In this document: in pieces, positions 8,401 to 17,200 of the stretch
Position numbering within the stretch: the first letter of the stretch is position 1
Layout: each line of letters begins with the position of its first letter
DNA from: Thalassovita mediterranea
Lineage (GTDB): Bacteria > Pseudomonadota > Alphaproteobacteria > Caulobacterales > Hyphomonadaceae
Assembly (NCBI GenBank): GCA_019448215.1
Contig: CP080408.1
Span: forward strand, 2,046,001 to 2,110,000
Reading direction: 5' to 3'
Length of the DNA: 64,000 nt
The notes under the pieces: model-generated
What the model was told of the DNA's origin: nothing
The model's database searches: none
Seen by the model: the letters and a program-made list of their open reading frames with translations, nothing else
Program-made: the position numbers and the translations under genes

Positions 8401-11400
8401 GACCATTGCGGACAGACAGGAGCAGCCGCTCATCGGCGTAGCAGTCATATTCGAAGAAGAACATGCGCACGCCGGACAGCTCCGCATGGCCCTTGATGGA
8501 GATCTGGAAGCGCAGTGTCTCTCCCACACGCGGCAGGCCGCCTTCGTGGAAGGTGAGCTCGCAGCCGAGCAGGCGGTAGACGCGGTCCGAGCAGTTCAGC
8601 ATGTCCGCGCCCATCCATGAGATGAGCGCAAGGTCTGCCTGCCCCGCCTCAATCAGGGGGCCGGGGCGCAGCATGCCATCACTGACTGCCCAGAGGTCGG
8701 CGGCCACATCGGTTTCGGTCCAGATGGTGCCTTTGCCCTGAACGAGAGCCTCTGCGTCGATGCCGGTGATCCGGTCACAGAGCAGCATGGGCGGGCGCGG
8801 CATACGCACCTGACGGCGGTATTTGTCCTGCGCGGCGAAAGCCTCGCCGAAGACTTCGGAGATATTGCCGACGGCGGCCTCTTCGATCTGGGCCCGGGTG
8901 AAGGATGGGCCTGTGGGCGACCGACGCTCAAGCGGTGTGACGGATTTACGGGCCTCTGCCGGCGCGGGCGAAATGCGCTTGGCCGGGGCCGGTTTTGGTG
9001 CGGAGGTCATCGCGGCTGCAGGCGTCGCGGCCGGTGTAGGACGCCTCCGCTCAAGAACGGCGGTGCCCACTGTCTTCACAACGGGCGGGACCCAGCTTGC
9101 GCCGGGCGGCAGGGGTAGCGTGCGCGCACGCGCTGGTTTTGCAGCTGGAAGCGGGCCGGGCTTGAAGGATGGCCGTTTGGGTGGAGTGAGGCGGCGGCGA
9201 GCGGTCTGCCGAGCGCCATATGGAAGCTGTGGCAGGCGCGGCGGCTCGACATGTGCATTGAAGGTAACGGCGCTCTTGTCCTTCACTCGCAAAGGCAGCG
9301 TGTTGGCGGAGGCCTCACCCAACTGTGCCTTCAGCCAGTCGACATTGAGGGTGTGCCCTTCGGCAAAGAGGCGTGCGGTGAGGGCCGCGATACTGTCGAG
9401 GGCGGGCGTGCCGAACCGGTCTGTTGGCAGCGCCGTGATAGAAGCGCCCAGCGTTTCCTGAATGGCGCCTGTGAGCGTGTCGCGGGGGCCGATCTCGATG
9501 AAGGTCTGCACGCCGTCGGCATGCGCGGCGCGGAGCGTCGCCGGAAAATCGATTGGCGCGATGGCCTGCCCGGTCAGCATATTGGCGGCGCTATCGGCGG
9601 AGACTTCGTAAGCGCCGTTTATGGCGTTGGCGTAGAAGCGCACGCCCGCCGGTGCCTTCGTCTTTCTGAAGTGAAGCTGATGCCAGGTCTTCTCATAGGG
9701 CAGCATGGCCGGGGTGTGCACGGTGAGATCGTGCGGCACGCGGATCGCCGCCGCGCCGAGCCGCCTTATGACGCGCTGGCAGGCGGATGCCTCACCGGAA
9801 ATGACGACATCGCTGGCGCTATAGATGATGGTGATGTCGCAGCGCGGCTCTGGCTTGATGGCATCACGGACAGCGGCCTCGCTGGTGCGCAGGCGCCATG
9901 TCGCCCATTCGATCTGGGCCTTCTCGCCCCAGGCCTTGCGGGCGGTTTCAAACGCGCCTGCGAGGTAGCGGTCATACATGCCGCTTTCGCCAATCGTGCC
10001 CATCAGCCCGTCAGCGTCCACCCATGCGCCAAAGGCGATGAGCGAATTGGTCTCGCCGGAGGAAAGCCCCATGGCGACGGTCGGGCTGAGGCCAAGTTTC
10101 TTCGTCAGGAGGAGATGCTGGGCCTGCGAGATGAGCGTCGTGGCGCGCAGCTGGCTGAAGGCGCTTTCAAGGCCAGTGGCGAGCGTGTCCGCCACAGATT
10201 GAGCGGCCGGAAAACGCTGGGTGACGAGCTTGCCAAGGGACGGGAAGGCCGAAAATAGATCGCGTCCCATGCCGGGATAGGCAGCTGCAGCTCCGGTGAA
10301 GACAAAGGCGAGATCGCCCTTCGGCGTGCCCTCACCGAAATGGATGCCGTCGCCGCTTTCAAGCCTGCCTGAACGAAGGCGCGAGGCCGCTTCGAGGCGG
10401 AGTGCCGTCATCTCCTCAGGCCGGGAGGCGAGCAGCGCGACCCGGTGGCTGCCTTCGCTTGCCTGTTCCTGAGCTTCGAGACAGGTGATGAGCGCGTCGT
10501 GGCTGTCTGCCCCATAGGTTTCGAGCCGCGGCGGCGGGCGCAGCAGGTCTGGCGAGGGGTGCGGGCGCGTCTTCAGTTTGACGGCGGCCCCTGCGACGGC
10601 GGGGTGAGTGGCGGAGCTGTCGAGGCGCGGCACGAGACCCGTATCGGCAAGCTCCAGCCCGTGTGCGGCGGCTTCGGCCTGCAGGCCAAGTTCGACGACG
10701 CTGCCCGCCGCATGGGCGTGGCCATAGATGCGGGAGATGAGGGCGTTTGGCGCCTGGCCCGCTTCAATGCGGAGCGTGCGGATTTCTGTTGCCGACGTCG
10801 CATCGGCGCTGCGCTGCAGGATAAGGGCGGCGGCGGCGTCACCTGTGCGCGCACTGCCCGTGGCGGCGTGAACCACATCGCTGGAAAGATCGGCGGCGGC
10901 GACGATGGCGGCGTCGATCTCGCCCGCCTGAAGCGCGCGGATGGCAAGCTCTACGGCGCGAAGGCCGGAGGCTTCCTCCTCCATCACGGCGAAACCGAGC
11001 GCGCGCCAGTCGCCGCGCACATTCAGCCGGTTTGCCGAGACGTTCGGCATGGCGCCGAGGACGTCGCCAGCTTTCAGCGGCGCGGCAATGGCGTTGCGGG
11101 CAGCGTCCGCCTCTGGCGATGTCGGGCTGAGGCCAAAACGCTCCGCAATCCGTGCACGGAGCATCCAGCGGGTCGCTTCGGGGGCGCAGCTGAAACCGGT
11201 GTAGACGCCGACACGCGCGCCCTCCGGGAGGGACGTGCGGGCAAGCGCTTCGTCGACGGCGTCCCATAGCGCGACCTGCTGGCCCTGCGCGGAAGACAGG
11301 TCCGATGGCGGCGCGCGAAGGGCTTTCGGGTTGGCATGGGTTTCCGTCATCGGACCGCGTGCATCCTTTGGCGGACGCATCAGGCGTTGAAGCACACGCG

Positions 11401-12763
11401 CGGCGCCGCGATCCGGGCCAAGGGAAAGGCCGGTGGCGGTGACGGCGATATGGGGCGGCTTCTGATCGGGCTTCGCGGCCTTTCGGCGGGCGCGATGACC
11501 GTCATCGGCGGCGAGGATCAGATGGGCATTGTTGCCGCCAAAACCGAAATTGGAGAGGGCAGCGATGCGCGGGCGGTCGTCTGGCCACTTGCCTTGCCGG
11601 GCGGGGGTAAGGCCGCCTGCGTCAAAGCCCGCGATGGCGTCGCCTTCAAGACGGGTTGGCGGGATAATGCCTTGATTGACGGCATAAGTGAGCTTGATGA
11701 GGCTCGCCATGCCCGCTGCGGTGATGAGGTGGCCAAGATTGCCCTTGAGCGACCCGATGGGCAGGCCGTCCACGCCTCCGAAATGGGCGGCGGTCGCGGC
11801 CAGTTCGACGGCGTCGCCCGTGCGTGTGCCGGTGGCGTGCGCTTCGACGAGGCCAATGTCGCGTGACGGGTCGAGGCCTGCGCCCGCCCATGCGGCGGCC
11901 ATGGCTTCGCGCTGGCCATCGCCATCTGGCGCGAGCAGGGATTTGCGGCGGCCATCATTGGAAAGACCGATGCCGCGAATGACGCCGAAGACGCGGTCGG
12001 CAAGGTCACAGTCTGACAGGCGTTTGAGGACGATGGCGGCGGCGCCTTCTGCCGGGACGAGGCCGTCTGCACCGTCCACGAAGGGCCGCGAGCGGCCTGT
12101 CGGCGAGAGCGCGTTGAGGGCGGAAAAGCCCTGATGGAGGATGAGATTGTCTGCACCGTTCACGGCCGCGGCGACGACGATATCGAGGCTGTGGTCCTGA
12201 AGGCGGTCGCAGGCGAGCTTGATGGCATAGAGCGAAGAAGCGCAGGCGGCATCGATGGCGAAGGCTGGGCCTGCCGCGCCAAGCGAGCGGGCAAGAAGCT
12301 GCGCCGGGCCGCCTGTGTTGAAGCGGTTCTGCGGGTCTATGTCTGAGGTGCCGTCCAGCCAGATGTCTGCGGCATAGTCAGAGAGGGCGCGGCTCGGATA
12401 GCCGAGATTGCCGGCGATGACGCCGATCCGGTTCTTGCGCGCCTTGGGCTGTCCGGCTTCGCGCCAGGCTTCGCGGCCAGCATGCAGCAGCCACTGAAAG
12501 ACAGGGTCGAGGTCTGCGGCATCAATGCCATCCAGATCATGGGCGGCAGGGTCAAAGACCTTGTCGAAGCCGCTGACGAAGGCGCCTTTGTAGCCCATCG
12601 CTTCCTGCTCGGCGTCGGTGACGCCCCATTTGCCGGGCGGGGCGTCGGTGATGAGGGACTTTTCCTCAAGCACGGCCTTCCAGAGCTCAGCAGGCGACAA
12701 CGCGCCGGGGAGGACGCAGCCACGTCCGACAATGGCGATCGGGTCGAATTTCGCCTCAGACAT
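5444..12763 (-). CDS. pfaC: Pfa-type lipid synthase, KS-CLF-AT-DH-DH-DH' megasynthase (PfaB+PfaC-like fusion)
   Basis: A 2439-residue protein from the ATG at 12763 (MSEAKFDPIAIVG); an upstream in-frame start adds 22 residues lying inside the KR gene. Domains: KS at ~5-435 with DAACASS and Cys174; chain-length factor at ~445-750, whose active-site region reads VMEEEASG (no Cys); acyltransferase at ~800-1120 with GLSSGE (Ser901); a Pro/Ala linker at ~1150-1290. Four FabA-type hot-dog units follow at ~1310-2040. Units two (GHFHEDPCMPG, His1571) and four (AHFFSDPVQPG, His1950) are complete, while units one and three lack the His, so there are two working dehydratases. A PKS-type double hot dog lies at ~2075-2320 (HTLPSLPLLAQ; VILDGLVHG). 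The last ~80 residues are unassigned. AT fused behind KS-CLF resembles myxobacterial and thraustochytrid enzymes rather than the separate PfaB of Shewanella. Confidence 0.9.
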   Translation of the reverse strand: MSEAKFDPIAIVGRGCVLPGALSPAELWKAVLEEKSLITDAPPGKWGVTDAEQEAMGYKGAFVSGFDKVFDPAAHDLDGIDAADLDPVFQWLLHAGREAWREAGQPKARKNRIGVIAGNLGYPSRALSDYAADIWLDGTSDIDPQNRFNTGGPAQLLARSLGAAGPAFAIDAACASSLYAIKLACDRLQDHSLDIVVAAAVNGADNLILHQGFSALNALSPTGRSRPFVDGADGLVPAEGAAAIVLKRLSDCDLADRVFGVIRGIGLSNDGRRKSLLAPDGDGQREAMAAAWAGAGLDPSRDIGLVEAHATGTRTGDAVELAATAAHFGGVDGLPIGSLKGNLGHLITAAGMASLIKLTYAVNQGIIPPTRLEGDAIAGFDAGGLTPARQGKWPDDRPRIAALSNFGFGGNNAHLILAADDGHRARRKAAKPDQKPPHIAVTATGLSLGPDRGAARVLQRLMRPPKDARGPMTETHANPKALRAPPSDLSSAQGQQVALWDAVDEALARTSLPEGARVGVYTGFSCAPEATRWMLRARIAERFGLSPTSPEADAARNAIAAPLKAGDVLGAMPNVSANRLNVRGDWRALGFAVMEEEASGLRAVELAIRALQAGEIDAAIVAAADLSSDVVHAATGSARTGDAAAALILQRSADATSATEIRTLRIEAGQAPNALISRIYGHAHAAGSVVELGLQAEAAAHGLELADTGLVPRLDSSATHPAVAGAAVKLKTRPHPSPDLLRPPPRLETYGADSHDALITCLEAQEQASEGSHRVALLASRPEEMTALRLEAASRLRSGRLESGDGIHFGEGTPKGDLAFVFTGAAAAYPGMGRDLFSAFPSLGKLVTQRFPAAQSVADTLATGLESAFSQLRATTLISQAQHLLLTKKLGLSPTVAMGLSSGETNSLIAFGAWVDADGLMGTIGESGMYDRYLAGAFETARKAWGEKAQIEWATWRLRTSEAAVRDAIKPEPRCDITIIYSASDVVISGEASACQRVIRRLGAAAIRVPHDLTVHTPAMLPYEKTWHQLHFRKTKAPAGVRFYANAINGAYEVSADSAANMLTGQAIAPIDFPATLRAAHADGVQTFIEIGPRDTLTGAIQETLGASITALPTDRFGTPALDSIAALTARLFAEGHTLNVDWLKAQLGEASANTLPLRVKDKSAVTFNAHVEPPRLPQLPYGARQTARRRLTPPKRPSFKPGPLPAAKPARARTLPLPPGASWVPPVVKTVGTAVLERRRPTPAATPAAAMTSAPKPAPAKRISPAPAEARKSVTPLERRSPTGPSFTRAQIEEAAVGNISEVFGEAFAAQDKYRRQVRMPRPPMLLCDRITGIDAEALVQGKGTIWTETDVAADLWAVSDGMLRPGPLIEAGQADLALISWMGADMLNCSDRVYRLLGCELTFHEGGLPRVGETLRFQISIKGHAELSGVRMFFFEYDCYADERLLLSVRNGQAGFFTDEELANSKGVLWDASEGAPTADPRLDKTSPTSKRSFSAADVAAFRAGDTYRCFGEGFERAAPHTRPARLPAGKLSLFDDVPEFDPTGGPWGRGYLKARHRVAKDAWFYDGHFHEDPCMPGTLMAEAAVQALEFTAAGLGLTIERDSHVFEPAPGAPATFYCRGQVTPDADHDVTYEVFVDEVIDGEEPVVFASLLARSDGRKVFYCPRFGIRLRRQWPDQPKAAAQPHYVNADCDVRGDEAALMECGSGAPSNAFGSMYAPFDTKGAVPRLPQPPYHMVSRVLSVSGPASQQSAGLKAVAEYDVPKDAWYFEDGGTGTMPFSVLTEVILQPCGWLASYSGFALSGETRFRNLDGSGKLHRQVRPGDGMVRTTTTLTRCSRVGPMTIVFFALEATLADGTPIITLETSFGFFTKASLAAQAGLKPTDADRDFVNAPADPPSEDGTRLLASRNRLALFDVIDRFEPEGGSAGLGQIRARQAVDPYAWYFKAHFFSDPVQPGSLGLDMLVQLLARAADLKGFADRFEHPVWEPIAETNDVNWTYRGQVMPTAKQATPMVEILAVEEGDDATIVDGRGVLWVDGLKIYEMRELSVRICTAHTPSLHRHCTVFSAGNEGWLQSHRPTHTLPSLPLLAQAGMALQQARAAGFEGYPIELKAFSPKRWGSLSGDGLSVETRVTPDGNARLRGRDAVSGDAPWYEISAGKISQPVRGPKPKLGPEKHGKKRADPYSSGDLFHGPAMQPVVSMRRDAKGFEAVLDLAAAINPGDPFDPVILDGLVHGPPHETPEEWFEGAENTAIYPVRIDRFTVLGPLPENGKLTVRGRPQPRPEGSDDLPVLIEAYLEDGTLWARLDLIEKAYPKGKLGALNPLARKVFLTGTNDEVVAPLSWQEGDRSLVAPADVMACDWLPGTVAAAWGLEGLTGADLIKGVAVKEFFARKWGIHPQKLTLDPPFVIGPNARSRYDLRFDTAARAWSVGDDPHG

Positions 12764-14165
12764 GCGCGATCTCCGCACCGGCAACGAGTTCAACCGGGCA
12801 GGCGGCGCCCGCGAGAACCGCGTCAGCAAAAGCGTTGGCCCCGGCGGCCTTGGAGATCAGCGGGACGCCAAGTTCTGCGAATTTTGCGCGCAGGCCGTCA
12901 TCCACCATGCCGCCATCCCATGGGCCCCAGTTTATGGAGGTGATGGCGGCGGCCGGGTTGGTCGATTTCAGCCACCAGGCCATGCGGTTCAGGATTTCGT
13001 TCGCCATGGCGTAGTCGACCTGGCCTGCATTGCCATAGCGGGCGGCGACCGATGAGAAGAAGACAACGGTTTCTAGCTGGCTCGTGTCGAGCTGCGAGAT
13101 GAGGGCTTCGAGGCCGCCAATCTTGGGACCGAAGACGCGAGCGATCTGTTCGGGCGTCTTCTCGCGGATCAGCTTGTCGGCAAGGACACCTGCGCCATGC
13201 ACGAGACCTGTAATCTCACCCAGCTGGCTGCGGATATTGGCGAGGGCAGCGCCAAGGGCGGTGGGGTCGGAAACGTCTGCAGGGATGTAGTGCGCCTCAC
13301 CACCAGCGCGGGCGATTGCGTCCAGCGTTTCGCGGATTTGAGCGCCAGACAGGAGGGCGCGAGCGCGGCTGTTCAGGGCGGCGGGCGTGATCTTTTCGCC
13401 AGCGTCCTTGGCCGCCTTGGCGAGGGCGCCGCGCAGCGCCTTTTCATCTGTGGTGACAGGAAGGCCTGCGGGCCATGGCGTAATTTCTGAGCGGCCAAGC
13501 AGCGCGAAGCGCGCGCCTGTGCGCCGGGCGAGCTCAATCACGCAATCAGCTGTGACGCCGCGTGCGCCCCCGGTGACGAGGATGACGTCCTGAGCGCCCA
13601 GCCGTCCGGGCTGGTTGCGAGGCAGGGTGAAGTCTGTGTCCTGTGGCACGTATCGACCGGCAGGGCTGAGGCCTGCGGTGGGCGCGGTGCCGCCCGTGAG
13701 CAGTTCTTCGGCGAGATGGCTGGCCGCGAGGGCTGTGCCGAAGCCAGCCACGTCGATATCGATAAGGCGGATTGTGGCGGCAGCGAATTCCCGTGCGGCG
13801 GTGCGGGCAAGCCCAGAAAGCCCGCCGCGCCATGCCCGATGGTCGTGCGGCTGGAAGCTCCCGCCTGTGTCCTGAAGCAGGATAACGGTGCCGCCCTGGG
13901 ACTCGAGTTGCGAGGCGTTGATTTTCAGCGCTGCGACGGCGTCTGCGTGCAAAGTCTCTCGCGAGCTGGCGAGGCCGTGGGCGAGGAGGAGGGCGCTGGC
14001 TGTCCCGCTGGGGCTGGTGACGGCGTTGACCCTGAAGCCCGATGCGTTGAGCGCGGCGACGAAAGGCTGCGCGGCCACAAGGTCCGGGGTCACCCACTCA
14101 ATCAGCGACGCTTCGCGCAGGCCCGGTGTCACCCGCCCGATGGCGGATTGGCTGACATAGGCCAC
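12756..14165 (-). CDS. Ketoreductase domain of PfaA, in the -1 frame after the ACP domains
   Basis: About 469 residues if read from a GTG at 14165. An N-terminal structural subdomain (~1-190) precedes an NADPH-binding SDR core: 'VILVTGGARGVTADCVIEL', then 'VVFFSSVAARYGNAGQVDYA' with the Ser and Tyr of the catalytic triad, then 'MANEILNRM'. It reduces beta-ketoacyl-ACP. The frame is open upstream across the end of pfaA: its hypothetical extension is an Ala/Pro-rich linker typical of multidomain synthases. There is no ATG in the first ~390 residues and no good ribosome site before the GTG. It is therefore better seen as the C-terminus of PfaA reached by a -1 frameshift (product ~1803 residues) than as a separate gene. 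Its stop overlaps the start of the megasynthase by 8 bases. Confidence 0.85.
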   Translation of the reverse strand: MAYVSQSAIGRVTPGLREASLIEWVTPDLVAAQPFVAALNASGFRVNAVTSPSGTASALLLAHGLASSRETLHADAVAALKINASQLESQGGTVILLQDTGGSFQPHDHRAWRGGLSGLARTAAREFAAATIRLIDIDVAGFGTALAASHLAEELLTGGTAPTAGLSPAGRYVPQDTDFTLPRNQPGRLGAQDVILVTGGARGVTADCVIELARRTGARFALLGRSEITPWPAGLPVTTDEKALRGALAKAAKDAGEKITPAALNSRARALLSGAQIRETLDAIARAGGEAHYIPADVSDPTALGAALANIRSQLGEITGLVHGAGVLADKLIREKTPEQIARVFGPKIGGLEALISQLDTSQLETVVFFSSVAARYGNAGQVDYAMANEILNRMAWWLKSTNPAAAITSINWGPWDGGMVDDGLRAKFAELGVPLISKAAGANAFADAVLAGAACPVELVAGAEIAHV

Positions 14166-14221
14166 AGCCTTGAGCGGCAGGGATGGAAGCGTTGCGGCTT
14201 CCTGCCCGGGAGCTGGCGAAG

Positions 14222-14270
14222 CGGGGCGGGCAGCGTCAGGCGACGCCGGCGCGCCCCCTAGCCAAAAAAA
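14222..14270 (-). promoter_or_regulatory. Candidate -1 ribosomal frameshift signal joining pfaA to its KR domain
   Basis: On the coding strand, seven T (14270-14264) sit in phase as T TTT TTT, the X XXY YYZ slippery form. The spacer GGCTAG (14263-14258) includes the pfaA stop codon. A stem-loop begins next: an outer stem GGGGCG (14257-14252) with CGCCCC (14228-14223), and an inner 7-bp stem 14248-14242 / 14237-14231 (one G-U) with a GCCT loop. The 6-nt spacer is in the range used by known -1 sites. After slipping, translation passes through TGG CTA into the KR frame without a stop. An eighth T in the true sequence would instead fuse the genes. Confidence 0.55.
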
Positions 14271-17200
14271 TCGGCGATCTTCCGGATGGAGCGCAGCTCT
14301 GCGATCTGTTCCGGTTCGACCTCTGGCAGGTTCGGCATCTGCTCACGCAGGGCAGAGAGGATCTCGACCTGCTTGATGGAGTCGACGCCAAGCTCGCCCT
14401 CAAGGTCCATATCGTCCTCAAGCATTTCAGGGGGATAGCCCGTCTTGTCAGCGATGAGATTGCGGACAAGTTCGGTCATGTTGACGCCCGCCCGGCCTGC
14501 TGCGGGTGGCGCTGCCGGGGCAGGCGCTGGCGCGGCGACGTGGTGACCGTTGCCATTCGCATAGCCATTGCCATTGGCGTGAACGGTCGGGGCCGCTGGA
14601 GCAGGCGCGGCGCTGGCCGATGGGCTGAGGAAGGCTGCGATCTTTGCGATCGTGCGAAGCTCTGCGATCTGTTCAGGTTCGATTTCCGGCAGGCTCGGCA
14701 TCTTTTCGCGCAGGGCAGAGAGGATCTCGACCTGTTTGATGGAGTCGACGCCGAGCTCCCCCTCAAGGTCCATATCGGGTTCGAGCATGTCGGACGGGTA
14801 GCCGGTCTTTTCAGCGACCAGGCTGGTTACGAGCGCGGTGAAATCCTGAGCCACTGGCGCGGCAGGGGCTGGCGCTGGAGCGGGAGCAGGCGCTGCCATT
14901 ACCGGTGCAGGTGAAGGTGCCGGCGCAGCCGGGGCGCGGGCTGGCGCAGGTTGAGGTGCAGGCGGTGCTGCGACTGGTGCTGGCGCGGGCGGGGCCACAG
15001 GCTGAGGCGCTGGCGCGGCCTGCGGTTGCGGCGCGGCGGCAGGGACGGCGCTGGCTGAGGCGAGCATCGCCTGCGTTGCCTGCATATACTGGGCATGCGC
15101 CGCCTGAAGTGTCTGCATGTAGGCATTGTGCGCCTCCGTCATCTGCGCGTGGATCTGCGCGGCGGTGGAGGCGGGAGCGGTCTGGCGGGGCTCAGTCATG
15201 GGCGAAGGTCCTGGCTGGGGTGACTTTACAGAAGAAGGTGTTGGCGGCGTTGGCTTTGAAGCAATCGGGTCTGGAGGGGCTGATAAGGTATCGACAGTCC
15301 TGGGCCGGACCTTCTCTGCATTTGGCGGCGGGAGGGCCGCTGCGCCGCCTTTGGGCGGATACGGCTTGTTGTAGTTGGCGCCGGTAAGATCGATCGCGTG
15401 CTTGGAGCGGGGTTTGCGCGGTTCGGATGCTGGCATGTTGGCAAAGAGTGCTTCGAGGTCGACTTCATGGCCGAGCACAGCCAGCTTGCCGATGCCAGCG
15501 AGGAAGGCGGCGAGGCCGCTGCCCTTCTTGTCATCGAGCGCGACGGCGGTCGCCTTGCCGGGAAGAATCTGGCCGACAAGCGCGGTCAGCACCGTGCCGG
15601 GGCCAGCCTCAACAAAGGTGGTGACGCCGGCCTCATGCATCGCCTCAATGATCTCACGGAAGCGCACAGGGCTCTCGATCTGTCCGGCGAGGAGGTCGCG
15701 CTGCTTGTCATAGGCAAGCGGGTAGCGTTTGGCCGAGGCATTGGCGAAGACCGGGAATTCAGCCTTGGCAAAGTCCGTCTTGCCGAGCGCCTTGCGGAAC
15801 GGGGCAACGGCCCCTGCGACGATGGGCGAGTGGAAAGCCGAGGCGACCGGCAGTCGGCGCGCCTTGATGCCTGCTGCTTCAATCGCGAGACGGGCCGTTT
15901 CGATGGCGTCGACTGGGCCGGAAAGCACAGTCTGGGTCGGCGCATTGTCATTGGCGATGACGACGTCCGGGTGGTTCTTGAGAATTGGCGCTAGTTGCTC
16001 GCTTGATGCCTGCGTCGCCAGCATGGCGCCTTCATTGTCGGCGGCGGCCTTGCTCATCAGCTTGGCGCGTTTGACGGCGGTCGAGAGGGCGTCCTTGTCA
16101 GAGAGCACGCCGGCGGCATTGAGCGCCATGATCTCACCAAAGCTGTGACCCGCAGCCATGTCGGCGTTTAGGCCGGACTTCTCCAGCACAGCGAGAACCG
16201 CCAGCGACGCGGCTGCGAGCGCGGGCTGTGCGTTCTCCATCGCGGTCAGCGTATCTGCCTGCGCCTTGGCGTCCGCGTCATTGAAGGCAGATGGTGGAAA
16301 GGCAAGCCGGTGGAGGCCGAGCTTGCCCGCTTTCTTGTGGCTTGCCGCAAAGTCCCATGCGGCGCGCGCCTCAGGGAAAGCGAGCGCGAGCTCACGGCCC
16401 ATGCCGACATACTGGCTGCCCTGACCGGGCATGAGATAGGCGAGTTTTCCGGGCGCAGCCTTGCTGAGGCTGATGCTGGCGCCTTTCGGCAGGGGCGCAG
16501 TTTCGGCTGTGCCTGCGCGAATGAGCGAGGCAAGCTTTGCGGCCTTGGTCGCGAAGTCCTTATTGTCGCTGGCCGTAATGGCCGCGCGGCAGACCGCGTC
16601 AGCGGCAAATGAGGCGTGGCTGTCGCTGGCCGCGATGGCGAGGTCTTCCTCATGCACCAGCTTCGAAGCGATGGCCTCGATAGACTTGGCGAGGTTGTCC
16701 GGCGTATCGGCCGAAACCATGACCAGCTCGGCTGGCAAAATGCGGTCGGGGTGAGGGGCGAGCTTGCCGGTATATTCTTCCAGCGTGACGTGGAAGTTTG
16801 AGCCGCCGAAGCCGAAGGAGCTGACAGAGGCGCGGCGGGCATGCGATTTGTCCCTGATCCAGGGGCGCAGCTCGCGGTTTACATAGAAAGGTGACCCAGC
16901 GAGCGCAGGTGCGGGCTGGTCGACTTTCAGCGTCGGCGGCAGCGCCTTGCGCGAAAGCGCCATGACGGTCTTGATGAGGCTGGCTGAGCCTGCAGCTGAC
17001 TTGGTGTGGCCGATCTGCGATTTCACAGAGCCAATGGCGCACCACGGATCGGAGACGCTTTCGCCTTCCTCGCAGAAGACGAGCTTGAGGCCGGAGATTT
17101 CGGCGGCGTCGCCAGCCTTCGTGCCGGTGCCGTGTGCTTCGACCAGTTCGACGGAGCGCGGGTCATAGCCCGCCTGTTCATAGGCGCGCTCAAGCGCGCG

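Noticed and set aside
9251-10258. A 335-codon forward open frame inside the megasynthase gene
   Set aside because: Lies wholly inside a continuous multidomain gene on the other strand, with no domain of its own.
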